Assembly (NCBI GenBank): GCA_030549205.1
Contig: JAUKTV010000009.1
Coordinates: 620,001 to 684,000, forward strand
DNA length: 64,000 bases
Origin: Apiosordaria backusii
Taxonomy: Eukaryota > Ascomycota > Sordariomycetes > Sordariales > Lasiosphaeriaceae
Direction: 5' to 3'
Below the pieces are notes generated by a model. That model was not told the DNA's origin. It searched no databases and saw only the letters and a program-made list of their open reading frames with translations. Position numbers and translations under genes: made by a program. Positions 22,744 through 33,267 of the stretch are shown here, piece after piece (position 1 is the stretch's first letter; the number at the start of each line of letters is the position of its first letter).

Positions 22744-23108
22744 GTATGCGCGCATCTCAAAACTTTCAAGCCTTGTCGCCACCTACATGAGCTCAGGCAG
22801 TTCGAAGCTCCCCGGCCAGTTTTCCTCAACAACAGAGACTCAAAATGGCCGAGCGCAGAATCCGACCCGCTGCTTCTCTTCCAGCAGTCGATGATGCGTG
22901 TAAGCAGCCATCTGAGTTGAAGTGTGTGTGTGGGTGTGGGTGTTTTGAAGAGGTACTGTATTCCACAGAAAGAAAGAAAAGTGCATGCTAATCCAAAAGA
23001 GTACCTAGATATATCTATCCAGTGTAGCAGGACGAAAGAACTCCCTACCTACCTACAAAAGGAAAAGGACTTTTCTTCTCTCTCTCTCTCTTTAACTCAA
23101 CCCGACAA
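22744..23108. other. Convergent 3' intergenic region
   Basis: Lies between the 3' ends of the DUF7924 and tyrosinase genes. Short GT- and CT-rich simple repeats occur near 22922 and 23078. No gene is seen. Confidence 0.5.
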
Positions 23109-24646
23109 CTAAAAGTCCCTCGCGCGCACCTCAATATTGATCGTACTGTTGTTGTTGTTGTTTTTGTTCCCAGCACCAAAACTCTCCATCCCCACCCCCG
23201 TCGTATCCCCATACGTGTGAAGCAAGCTAAAGAACTTTGTCTCCTTCGCCTCCTTGTGCGTAAAATCCAAGAGGTGAATGTGCGACTCCACCTCCAAGTG
23301 CTCCTGGCAGTTATCGCACCCGTCGACGTTCCATCTGCTCAGCACGGGTTGCACCTTGAGGAGCCTGTCGGGGGTGTTGTCATCTCCTCTGGCCCAGGTT
23401 GTGACGAGGAAGGAGCCGGAGATGTTCTTGCGGTTGATGCCCGTGACGGCGAGCTTGGGGGCGTCGAGGTTGGGTGCCAGGAAGGAGATCTCGGGCACGG
23501 GGGGGTAGCTGTAGCCGAGGTTGGAGACGTCGACGAGGTCCTGGGTGGTGTTAGAGGGAGTACAGAATTGAGAGGGGGGGAGGGGGAACTTGCCTTGCCC
23601 TGGACAAATCTGTCCTGGCCGTTGATTTCCTTGGCGTTGAACGGAGCGAGGTCGGTCTCAAGACTACGGCCGCCAACGCCCGCGAGCGATGAATCGATGG
23701 GTAGATCCTTGGTTTGGTGGTTGAGGACCTGCCATTTCCAGAAGGTGTAGTCGATGAAGCAATGGTGGAAGTAGAAGACGGGGTCGAAGGCAGCCGTTTC
23801 GTTGTCGCCCATGTCGCCGTTGGCGAAGGCGTAGGCTGAATAGTCTCCCTGACCCGGAATGTTGAAACCGCCAATGGCAAGGTGAAGCGCGTTGTGTGGC
23901 TCCTCGAGCGAGACAACGACAGGTATATGAGGAGAACCATGCTTTTTGTTCCAATCAGCCGCGGACGTGGTGTTGGAGAAAACTGTGTAGTTCGGAGCGT
24001 TAAGGGACTCCTTGAACTTGTGGATCTCGCCAGCTGGGTGTTCGTCGCCGTTGGAGCCCCTATAGATCTCCTTTGTGAGCCAGGTGATGACATTGTCGTT
24101 GAGCAGCTGGGTGATCTCGGCCTCTGGTTTGGATGCAACTTCGGCGTTGTGGGCTTCGGTCTGGGAGCTGAACTTGCCGCTCACGAGGCCAGACCAAGGA
24201 TAGCGCACTGTCTGGTACCCCACGGGTTTGGTGTAGAGATTGTCATCATCCGAATCGGAGACTTCAATTTGAAGCTTGTACGAGAACAGCGGGTTGGGCA
24301 CAGAGCCAGAGCCATCACTCCACTCATACGTCTTGCTTGTGAAGATGGAGGGGAGGCCACCCTTGGCGGAGGCGTCGGAAGTCTCGTTCCAAAAGGGCAT
24401 AGCAAAGGTGTCGTCTTTCAGCACCTTCCGAAGAGCACGCTCGAGGCGCAGGATATAGGCGCGGTGCCAGAGCGGGAAAAGCACGTTACCATGCTGGCAA
24501 TACCAGGCGGGGAGACCGTGGTAGGTAGCAATTTGGGAAAATGAATCCGGGTCATCAGGCCCAAGGGCCATGATTCCTTGGAATCCGCGAACCAGGCGGT
24601 CCAGCTCTTGGCCGGAAAGCTTGGTGACATCTTGTCGCATGGCCAT
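23109..24646 (-). CDS. Tyrosinase (type-3 copper monooxygenase)
   Basis: Two exons, 24646-23594 and 23540-23109, give 494 aa. The 53-nt intron has a GC donor (AAG|GCAAGT) and a CCCAG acceptor. Copper site A has His in IATYHG, YCQHGN and PLWHRAY; copper site B has His in EEPHNALHLAIGG and FYFHHCFID. Tyrosinases hydroxylate monophenols and oxidise diphenols to quinones for melanin or defence. No signal peptide follows the ATG at 24646, or the second ATG at 24640, so an intracellular enzyme is expected, as for many fungal tyrosinases. The frame stays open upstream to 24732, so a missed 5' exon is possible. The C-terminal third (ISFLAPNLDAP onward) is beta-rich and probably covers the active site. 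A poly-Asn run precedes the end. Confidence 0.92.
23541..23593 (-). other. GC-AG intron in tyrosinase gene
   Basis: Reading in frame requires a GCAAGT donor directly after GGC AAG, and a CCCAG acceptor before GAC CTC GTC. No GT donor nearby keeps the frame. Confidence 0.8.
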
Positions 24647-25931
24647 AGTTGCTTGAAGGGTTGGGTTGCCCTCGGGGGGTGTGCAAACAAGACGTATGAG
24701 GGATGTTGGAAAGATGAGGTCAAAGAGTTTGAAGGTTGTGAACTCGGATACTCATGAAAGCCTGTGGAAAGAGGTCTGGGGGAAAGGGCTTGAACTCATA
24801 TCTATACTCCGAGCGACTATGTAGAGACGCAAGTATCTTCATGACTTCCCTTCCCCCCCTGACGAGCCATTGCCGCAGCTCAGCTCTCAACTGTAGACAA
24901 GACTATTCCCAGACTGAGTTCTCTGCATCACGGGCAGACATCAGCTCAACTGACACACGCCACACTTTTTCCACCTCGGCCAGTCGTGTTCGAGTTTCCA
25001 ACCTAGGTTGAAAAGTCTAGAACATTTTCACCCGATAGTTGATGTAAGAGAAAAGCCATTCTGTGTTGTTTTGCAGCATGGTTTCGCCACAGGACAATAT
25101 TCGAGAATGCAAGTCCGATGTCAAAGGGCAATCGCTGAAAATGGTTTACTGCGTGACTAGAGGCGAGCTGACATGTGTGAGGTAGAAGCCTACTAGCAGT
25201 AACTAGTATCAACTAGGGCTGGCTTCATGGTCTAGACTTTGGATGTATGTGTCCGGGCCGCAGTGCATTTGCGAGAGACTGCATACAATTGTCGTCTTGG
25301 CGTCGCAGCAGACTAGAAGAGGTTAGGTTGCCCGGAGATGGGGCAGCTGAAACAGCATTGCTATCACATCTATGGCCCTCAGTCAGCCAGCTACCGAAGA
25401 CCTGCATACATTGATCAGAGTACACAGGCAGAGGTGATGGCAACATCCCATGCTGCGTAGCCGCCAATATGCTGACTTCCGTAAAGGTCTGGTACGGTGG
25501 AATGTGAACTCTCCCCTAGCTAACCCAGGCCCAAGAGGCTTATCCCCGGGAGAGCCTTTCACCCGCCAGTTAGAACAACCAAAACCACCGCAAAACGCAC
25601 CTTTGCCATATTTAAGTCTCCAAAGAAGACACCTGCATGCTCAGAATGACAATTCGACAACAAGAAAGAGAACCAAACCCGACACAGACGCTGCTCATAA
25701 TATCCGTAACACCTCAAGTTTTTCCTGCCCATTCATAATCCCACAAGACTCCCATGTTCTATACAACAATCGTATACATTGACGTCAAGTGTCCCTATAT
25801 AATCCCACATATTTCACCCCCCAGGTGTAATTGTTCCACAATCTCCAACCCTATATACCCATACATTCAACAGTCTCCATTTCAACGCCATGCCATAACC
25901 ATCCTTTTCCCCAATACCTCATCCTCACCCA
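24647..25931. promoter_or_regulatory. Intergenic region upstream of tyrosinase
   Basis: About 1.3 kb holding the tyrosinase promoter and the CDC26 3' UTR. A near-palindromic CRE-like TTGACGTCAA lies at about 25779-25788. Open frames here are short and lack coding character. Confidence 0.45.
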
Positions 25932-26819
25932 CTACTCTCCCCTCCTCCCCCGTCTCGGGGCCTGAGGCGGAGCCGGAACCCCCCCACCCCCAACCCCTAC
26001 CCCAACCCCAATCCTCTCCTCCCTCGACCTCCCCACTGGTCTAGTCTCGGGCGTAACCATCTCCATTCCATTCAAGCCATTCCCCCCTTGCCCACCCCCA
26101 TTATTCCCTGTCACTCCTCCCCTCCCCCGTCCAGCCCTCAACCTCCCCCCCGTAGTCGGCGGCACCTGCCCCTCCACCTCCCTCTCCCTCTCCCTCTCCC
26201 TCTCCCTCGCACTCCTCCTCTGCGGCGCCCCCCTAAACACACTCGGCGTCTCCATCATCACCTGCTGCTGCTGCGTCTGCTCCATCTGTCCCATCCTCGC
26301 CTGCAACCTCGTCTGCGGCTGGCTTGTACTCGGCGGCAACGGAGGAGCGGACATCATCTCTACATCTTCGTCCTCATTACCCCCCCGCCCATTCCCACCA
26401 CCACCTCCCCCAAATTGCTGGGGTGTCTGCGCTGCTTGTTGAAACGACAGAGACACCTGACGGGCTTGGTGCTGCGCTCTGGCGTAGTAGGATACTTCCT
26501 CCTCCTCCTCTTCGTCTGATTCGGAGGGGGGTTGCGGTTGTTGAGGTAATGGTGGTGGGGGTGATGGGGAGGAGCTGGGGATGATTCTTCTACGGGCGGT
26601 AGTGGTGGTGGTGGCGGTGGTGGTGGGTTTGTTCCCCGGGCCGGGGTAGGTTGCTTGTTGGGGAGGAAGGGTAGAAATGGGGGGAAGGGAACGGCGCTCT
26701 TCGCGGTCGCGGCGGGCGATGAACCGGGCTTGGATGCGGGCCCGCTCGGCGAGGCGGTCTTCGTAGTCGGCTATGTCTTCGGGGGTTATGGTTAGGGTTG
26801 TTAGGGGGCGGCGGAGCAT
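25932..26819 (-). CDS. CDC26: Anaphase-promoting complex subunit CDC26
   Basis: Single exon, 295 aa. Only the N-terminus is conserved: MLRRPLTTLTITPEDIADYE at residues 1-20, then a charged helix to about residue 47 (RARIQARFIARRDREERRS). This is the MLRR...EDI.(D/E)(Y/F)E signature of CDC26, whose N-terminus packs into the TPR groove of APC6/Cut9 and stabilises the APC/C. The remaining 240 residues are low-complexity: Pro/Ser, a polyacidic run (SDEEEEEEVS), poly-Gly, poly-Gln and an Arg-Glu repeat. Human CDC26 has only about 85 residues, so the tail is an unusually long disordered extension. The identification rests on the short conserved segment. Confidence 0.75.
   Translation of the reverse strand: MLRRPLTTLTITPEDIADYEDRLAERARIQARFIARRDREERRSLPPISTLPPQQATYPGPGNKPTTTATTTTTARRRIIPSSSPSPPPPLPQQPQPPSESDEEEEEEVSYYARAQHQARQVSLSFQQAAQTPQQFGGGGGGNGRGGNEDEDVEMMSAPPLPPSTSQPQTRLQARMGQMEQTQQQQVMMETPSVFRGAPQRRSAREREREREREVEGQVPPTTGGRLRAGRGRGGVTGNNGGGQGGNGLNGMEMVTPETRPVGRSREERIGVGVGVGGGGVPAPPQAPRRGRRGE
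26179..26208 (-). repeat. Hexamer repeat coding Arg-Glu dipeptides in CDC26
   Basis: CTCCCT units in tandem on the plus strand encode an alternating Arg-Glu run on the minus strand. Frame-neutral length variation is expected. Confidence 0.85.
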
Positions 26820-27510
26820 TTTCGTTGGTTGGTTGAGACCCAGTACAAGCTGGTGGTGGTGGTCAGATATGGGAGAGGGAGGTTTGTTTGTCTGGCTTGG
26901 TGCGATCGCGGGGTATGATTCTCGAAAGTAAACAGATGGGAGATTGTAATGAGAAAGTTGGCTTTGCGTCGGTAAAGTTGTTGTCGCGGATGTGGTAAAA
27001 TAGTGGCCGGCTTTCGACGGAATTAATGGCTAGCTTTAGAAAATGCAAAAGTCGCTGTAAGAAATGCTTCACCACAAGAAAGTTGCGACAGAATGTTCCT
27101 GGCTGAGGGAGCTGGAAAGCCGTTGCTATCAGACGCGTTGGCTGCCGCTTGTCGGTGATCTGAGCGCGCCGGGTGGGCGTTTAAAGTGGCATGCTTTAGG
27201 GTTAGGGTCACTTACACCTTACTTTTGCCCTCTTGGGACATGGGTATTATTCGAGTCCTTGACTGGCGGTTTCACTGCATATAGAGATATCGTTGTAAGG
27301 CTTTTCGACATTATCTCGATTCTTGGCACAAGTTTACTAATACAAGTCACAAGTTGACGTTCATCGAAGTGAAGCCATTCCCATTACCTCTTGACAGAGC
27401 TTGGATTCCAGTCCAATGACCGTTCTGTCCAAAACAACCCCCTCTATCAAAGAATACCGTCCAGAAAAGATACCCACAAAAGACAAGTATCGTCAGTTCA
27501 TACTCCAAAT
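26820..27510. promoter_or_regulatory. CDC26 upstream region with telomere-like motif
   Basis: Holds the CDC26 promoter and the 3' UTR of the downstream protease gene. Two telomere-type repeats (TTTAGGGTTAGGGT, 27195-27208) lie about 380 bp upstream of the CDC26 start. No gene seen. Confidence 0.45.
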
Positions 27511-28940
27511 TTACAACCCGCTCCTGGGCGCAAATCCCAGCTTCTGCTCCTCGACATGGAAAAGAGTCCAGTGAGCCTTGAAGAAAACATTGCCATAGAT
27601 AGCAAAAGGAAAGCCCCTCGAACTCTGAACACCACCATAGCAGATAGTCGCCGTGGCAGGGTCGTCGAGGTCGGCCGGGGCAAAGTTGATCAACTCCCCA
27701 GGAATGACAGCCTTGTAGCTTCCAATGTACAGAGTCAGATCCGGAAGAGTGGCATTGCAGGGGAAGACCCAGCCGCCGTAGATCTTGGAGTCGTAAGCCA
27801 GCGCAACTTGGCGGTAGTAAGCTTGGACGATGGGTTCGGGGATCATGAGGAGGGTCGTGCCGGTGTCAGCGATGGCAGGGTGCGCAAGAGGAACGACAAT
27901 GTCAGAGATGTTGCCGTTTGTGCCGTTAAAGCCAGTGGAGAAGGCGGTGCCCTTGAACTTCCAGTAGCCGCTGTCCGCATCGACGGGGATCATGCTGATA
28001 GGGCCGATGAACTCGGTTTCATCGATAAAGCCGAAGTTGTAATTGCCCGCTGTTTTGGTGTCAGTAAATATCATTTTTGTGAGATGGACGAAGAGTAAAT
28101 GCAACATACCCTCTGCCTTTCGGATATTGGCAGTAAACAGCGGCAAAGCCAGCGATTTCAAAGCGTTTGCAATGAACGTCTTTTGCTTGGCCGGGCGGAC
28201 CATGTTGATGGACTGAAAGCCGAGTCCCATGATACCTGAGGAATGCTCATCGCGCGTGAAGGACGAGGAAACCTGGTTGGCCGTCTCTATAGCCTGACTT
28301 TCCACCTTGATACCCCGACGTCGACCGTATCAAGATAGACCTCGCCGGACGAACCACTACCGTCACCGTATCGGATGGACCAAGTGTGGTTCTGGAGTTT
28401 CTGTGCCGTCGTGCTGTTGTCAATCTGGAACAGCTTCTGTCCACCTTGCTGAGACTTGGGTGTGTTGCTGCTGAACACCCACAAATCGGAGGAGCCCGTA
28501 TCAAAGCAGAGGGGAAGAGTCTGGGGAGGTGTTCCAATATCCACCGGAGTCAAGTACTCGACGTCGAAAGGGATGGGAGTCGCAGATACCTCTCCCTGTG
28601 CTGTGTTGTTGTTGTAGGGCGTTGTGGCGTTGGGAGCACGAGGTGACATCAAAGACCTAGCCCGTAGGTCGATACCAATGTCCAGGAGAATCTGGTTCAA
28701 TACCGCAAGAAGGGTCTCGGGAAGCTCGATATCATATTTCTCGTAGACCTGAGCAAGGGCTCTTGGGCCTTTGCCGTGCTGGTTGAAGTGTACATTCTTG
28801 ATTTGGGCGAGTTTAAATGAGCGGCCCTCGACGTTGCGAGACTTGAGATCGGAAGGGTTGACCTGGATGACCTGTGGAGCAGCGGCAACCTCAGTTGCAG
28901 AAAAGAGCGACGCCGCGGCGACCGCAGCCCAGAACTTCAT
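27511..28940 (-). CDS. Pepsin-like aspartic protease, frameshifted as read
   Basis: The gene starts at 28940 with a signal peptide (residues 1-20) and a propeptide. It carries both catalytic aspartates, in DTGSSDLW and in DTGTTLL, plus a tyrosine flap region (IRYGDGSGSSG). Exon 1 is open only to 28287. The family-like sequence continues in another frame (from ESQAIETANQVSSSF) through 28110, an intron (28109-28050, GTATGT...ACAG), and 28049-27511. The frames meet at a C4 run on the plus strand, 28313-28316, where one base appears to be missing; no plausible intron explains the switch. The rest is intact, so either a recent mutation or a sequencing error is possible. If functional it would be a secreted or vacuolar endopeptidase. 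Confidence 0.82.
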
Positions 28941-30356
28941 AATGAATGAATGGCTATGCTGTAAAAGAAGAGCAAGGGAGAGAGCGAATGAAGGGAAAAG
29001 TCAGAACCAGAAGAAAAGAACGACAGGAGGGAGTGATATCCCTGGAGAGTGGTTGACGAGAAAAACTAAGGAATGGTGTTCAAGTGTGTTCAATACACTT
29101 GGCAAACAAGCGAGACCGAACACTCGTTGAAGCGGTCATAGACTGAGATATTTAAACCAAAGCTGCCCGGGTTTAATGCCCCTGTTTAAAACACATACCC
29201 CCATACCGATCGACTGGAACGGGTGGAATGCGTTCAAAAAAGTCAAGGCCGACACAAATCCAAAAGGCTGGGTAGGACGGGTAGCACCAGTAAATGAGAC
29301 TCCATTCCTGATCTTCAACGGTTCGAAACGACCAAAGTCGGATCCTGCGGTTATCCCAATTTGCTGCAGTGGACCTTGAGCGAGGGACTGCAGCAAACCG
29401 ATCTTACCCCAAGGGTCATGTTGGCGACCACCAACGGCGTGGTACGACAGCAAATCTTTGGTGATGCGAAAAGTCAATCACCAACCAGCTTGCCGGAATG
29501 TAGTCGCCCCCTTGAACCACCTCGGCCAGAAAATTGAGAACATCCGGGCTCTCACCGCCAATCATCCACTTGACAGAGCGATGCTTGTTTATTCGAAACA
29601 AACATTTTCAACACGAACAGGCCTGTCCCATATTTGTTTTCAAGGAATCGCCTTTCGTAGTGATCCGGTGTACCCGGGAAAAATGCTGATCATAGAGGGG
29701 TCACCATCGGTTCGCTGCCGTGGATCCAGCTCCGCCTCCGGGTCCTGCCGATCCGAGCGGATCATAAATAAGGGAGGCCGCACCGCTGAAGAGTTAAGGT
29801 AACGTGCGTTTGTGCATATTACACAGCGTGTCGCAACCACGTGCGTGGTGCATGGTTTCGGGGTCTTGACTGTTGTGTTTGTTGCATTTCGCGATTTGGG
29901 GTTGGATGCTGGTTGGGCGATAAAATGGAAGGCCAGACACGCAAAACCCTAACCCTTTTCCCACAATAAACGTGCCTAAAGTGAGACCAGTTGCCACCAA
30001 CTGCCAAGCTTGGTCTTATACCTACCTAGTTCATGTGAGCCTTCCTTCAGGCCTAGCAGATTACGCGGCAGCCTGACGAAAGCCTCTATTCTGAACTCGG
30101 GCACGGAGTGAATAGTTGAGGTGTGAAATTCTGGTCGGTTCTGTCGTTTAAGCCTAGCAATTATTTCTAATCACAAATAACTTCTCTTTCATTCTACGGA
30201 TACACTTTCCTTTCACGAAATCCAGCGTTGTTAAGGTTTCAGCCTCCGTCTCATACGAAGTCCACGCCAAACCATATACTCACCACATGCAGACAATAGG
30301 GCAAACTGGGCTGCAAACCAGAGAGAAACAAGCTTCCCAGAAACATCACGAAAAAT
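28941..30356. promoter_or_regulatory. Divergent promoter region (protease / WSS1)
   Basis: A 1.4-kb spacer between divergent genes. A second telomere-like motif (AACCCTAACCC) is at 29945-29955, about 400 bp upstream of WSS1. No coding region or RNA gene is supported. Confidence 0.45.
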
Positions 30357-31994
30357 ATGGGGCGAGAACTTCCCAGGGAGATAGATTCCTGCATCGGATC
30401 TTACACCCATCTACGTGACTTTCCCCGTCAAGATGAAGCCCTACACATGCTTAAGCGGATCGCCTCCGTCGTCAAGCCTATTATGAGAGCCCGGCAATGG
30501 AGAGTAGGACAACTATGCGAATTCTACCCAGATCAGAACAACCTCCTCGGCCTAAACTACAACAGAGGGCAGCGAATCCTTCTTCGACTTCGTTATGCCG
30601 GAGACAGGAGCCAATTTTTGCCCTTTGAGCAAGTCATGGACACCATGCTCCATGAACTCTCACACATCGTACACGGTCCTCACGATCACGTCTTTCATGC
30701 ACTTTGGAACCAACTCAGGGAAGAACTGGAAGGTCTGTTTATGAAAGGCTACACAGGCGAGGGTTTCCTCTCCAAGGGTCACAAGCTCGGCGGCCAAGTA
30801 CCGTATTCAGAAATCCAACGCATAGCCCGCGTCGAAGCTGAAAAGCGCAAGGCAGAGAGGGAAGCAAGCAAAAGGAGTAGCGGCCATAAACTAGGCGGTT
30901 CAAAGCCCCCCCCAGGTCGGAGCATCAGGAACATCATCGCCGATACTGTCGAGCGTCGAAACCGCACCGACAAGGGCTGCGGAAACGAAAACCGCAACGA
31001 GGAGGAAATCCGCCAGATTTCTGAGACCTGGCGGCGAAACGGCTTCCGAACCCAAGCAGAAGAGGACGCCGCTAACGAAGCAGCCATCGCGCAAGCCCTC
31101 TGGGAACTTGTCCAAGAGGACGAGAAGAAGAAATACGGAAACTCCTATGTCCCACCCACCGCTCAGAATCCATACGGCAATGGCGGCGGTACTCTTGTTA
31201 ATGGTGGCGAGGGCTCAAGCAGCAATGGCTACCATCCTCCTCCACAACGACCAAACAGCGACACCTACTACCCTCCCCCACAACAACAACCACCACCATC
31301 ACGCTCACGACCAGCCTCCGCCCCGATAACCAACGGCTACAACAGCACAATAACAGAATACTACTCCCCTCAACCTCAACCACCCCCAAGACCACCAATA
31401 ATAGGCGATGGCTACGCCGGTGGTCCAGCCTACTATCCCCCTCAACACCAACCCCAACAACAACAACAACCACCACCAATCCCCACCGCAACCCGACCAC
31501 CACCACCACCCCCCCGACCCAGATCCCCCTCTCCCGACCCCTCAGCCTTTTGGGAATGTCCCACCTGCACCTTCCACAACTCCCTCCACCGCCCCCAAAA
31601 CTGCGAAATGTGCTCCGCTCCCGGCCCAGCCCTCGACCCTTCCTCTTCCACTACCACTACCACCACCACTGCCAACAACGGTCCCCCTTCTAGACAACGC
31701 CCCCAGCCAGAGGTAATAGACCTAACCTCCAGCCCTCCCCTTCCCCTTCCCCTTCCCCCTCGCCCACGACGAGCCTCCCGCAATTTGAACTCTCAACCAC
31801 CAGAACCAAATCCCCGCCGAAGCAGCAGGAACCCATTCCGGAATGGCACCACCACTACAACATCAAGTTCGGGTTCGGGTTCAAGCCAGCCAAAACCAAA
31901 GCCGACGTGGTGGGGTTGCTCCTATTGTGGTAATAGAATGGAGAGCCAGTGGTGGACTTGCAACGTGTGCGGGAGGATGAAGGATAAGTCTTAG
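30357..31994 (+). CDS. WSS1: WLM-domain SUMO-dependent DNA-protein crosslink protease
   Basis: Single exon, 545 aa. The WLM metalloprotease domain covers about residues 10-160. Its zinc site HELSHIVHGPHD (residues 99-110) fits HExxHxxGxxH-type metallopeptidases, with Glu100 catalytic. Downstream are basic, coiled segments, a long Pro/Gln/Asn-rich linker, a RanBP2-type zinc finger near 400 (FWECPTCTFHN ... CEMCS), a SUMO-interaction motif (EVIDLTSSP) near 460, and a second zinc finger at the end (WWGCSYCGNRMESQWWTCNVC). Wss1 proteins cleave proteins covalently trapped on DNA and are recruited by SUMO, Cdc48 and DNA. The protein is about twice the length of yeast Wss1 (269 aa), mostly from linkers. 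The ATG at 30357 begins the conserved domain directly. Confidence 0.9.
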   Translation: MGRELPREIDSCIGSYTHLRDFPRQDEALHMLKRIASVVKPIMRARQWRVGQLCEFYPDQNNLLGLNYNRGQRILLRLRYAGDRSQFLPFEQVMDTMLHELSHIVHGPHDHVFHALWNQLREELEGLFMKGYTGEGFLSKGHKLGGQVPYSEIQRIARVEAEKRKAEREASKRSSGHKLGGSKPPPGRSIRNIIADTVERRNRTDKGCGNENRNEEEIRQISETWRRNGFRTQAEEDAANEAAIAQALWELVQEDEKKKYGNSYVPPTAQNPYGNGGGTLVNGGEGSSSNGYHPPPQRPNSDTYYPPPQQQPPPSRSRPASAPITNGYNSTITEYYSPQPQPPPRPPIIGDGYAGGPAYYPPQHQPQQQQQPPPIPTATRPPPPPPRPRSPSPDPSAFWECPTCTFHNSLHRPQNCEMCSAPGPALDPSSSTTTTTTTANNGPPSRQRPQPEVIDLTSSPPLPLPLPPRPRRASRNLNSQPPEPNPRRSSRNPFRNGTTTTTSSSGSGSSQPKPKPTWWGCSYCGNRMESQWWTCNVCGRMKDKS

Positions 31995-32453
31995 AGGTTT
32001 TGTTTTCGGTATAGAGTAGGGGTTGTGGTAATAGGGGTGCGGTTGATGGTGGTGGGGAGGGAGGAAGGGACTTGGTGACACGATCTGTATGATGTGATAA
32101 GGCGGTTTAGGAATCTGAGATAATGGGTAGACATGGACAACGGGATAGATATCTAGGGAAACAGCAACAGAGAAAGAAACTAGTCCCGAATCTCAAAGAA
32201 CTCTCCCACTTAAAACGTGCAAATTAACAATGATACGGTATGGTTTTTCTGGGGTATTCATTTTAGGGAATATATGTACATACAATCACCCTAGCCCAAC
32301 TTCAACGTCCATTTAAGCCCATCTCAACATTCCAAATCCCAGATAAAAAAAATCCAAGAGAACCTAATACCATTCCCAAAACACGGTTAACCCCCCTTTA
32401 ATACCAACACCTATTCTCTCTCTCTCCATACCCCAATTTTTTTCACCTCCTAA
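31995..32453. other. Convergent 3' intergenic region
   Basis: Between the 3' ends of WSS1 and SHR3. No element beyond AT-rich 3' UTR-like sequence is seen. Confidence 0.5.
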
Positions 32454-33267
32454 TTAAATCTCCTTCTTCCCCTCCCTCTCCGCCTCCTTCTCCTCCTTCT
32501 CCACCTCCTTCTCCTCCTTCTCCACCTCCTTCTCCTCTTCATCATCATCCATCACCTCCACCGGCTCCCCCCTCGCCACCCACGCCGCGTAATCCTCCCT
32601 CTCCCTCTTCTCCGCATACCACTGCCCCGCCTGCAGCACCAGCACCCCGACCAGCACAAATGCCAAAATTGTGTGGCTCGCGCTCAGCACCCTCAAGCTC
32701 TCCTCCCTCGTCAGCTCCACCTCCCCCGTCAGCGGGCCGGCATGCAGCACCGTCTTTGCCTGGCCGTCACCCGCCGCCGCAGCAGCAGTCTCAGCACCCA
32801 TTTGCTCGGCGAGGGCGTTCATAGGTGTTACCACATTGGTGATGTACACACCTGCCGCGATGAGATAGAGCAAGAGGGAGCCGCCGTCAAACAAGAAGTT
32901 GGACTCGGAGGCGCGGTAGAGCTTGGTGAAGAAGCCGAGGAAGCCGACGGCGATGATGAGGTGGAGGAGGCGGGAGATGAGGGGGGGTGCGGCGTGCATG
33001 AAGCGGAGGTGGGTTTCGATTTGGGAGATGTGGAGGGGGGTGATGGGGTTGGGGGACCATAGGAGGGGGAAGTCGTAGGGGAAGGAGGCGAAGAGGATTC
33101 CGAGGAAGAAGCAGACGGCTGCGGGGGGCACAGGAGGGTTAGTATATACGGGGAGATATAAGGGGTCATGGGGGAGAAGACGTACGGCCGATGATGAGGA
33201 AGGTTGCGAAGGAGCCGGAGCCCCGGTAGTTTTGGGAGAGGGTGGTTTTGTTGGGGTCGAGTTTCAT
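32454..33267 (-). CDS. SHR3: ER membrane chaperone Shr3 for amino-acid permeases
   Basis: Two exons, 33267-33186 and 33118-32454, give 248 aa. The N-terminus (SGSFATFLIIG then PVCFFLGILFASFPYDFPLLW) and the following HLRFMHAAPPLI, GFLGFFTKLYRASESNFLFDG and YLIAAGVYITNVV are characteristic of Shr3. Four membrane segments are visible: about residues 21-40, 66-85, 100-120 and 170-185. Shr3 resides in the ER, prevents aggregation of amino-acid permeases and lets them into COPII vesicles. The cytosolic tail is a run of Lys/Glu repeats from an imperfect 24-nt tandem repeat and replaces the usual tail. Intron donor GTACGT, acceptor CCGCAG. Confidence 0.88.
32465..32545 (-). repeat. Tandem repeat coding Lys/Glu tail of SHR3
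   Basis: On the plus strand CTCCTTCTCCACCTCCTTCT-like units recur at about 24-nt spacing. They encode repeated E-K-E-V-E-K-E-E on the minus strand. Confidence 0.8.
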
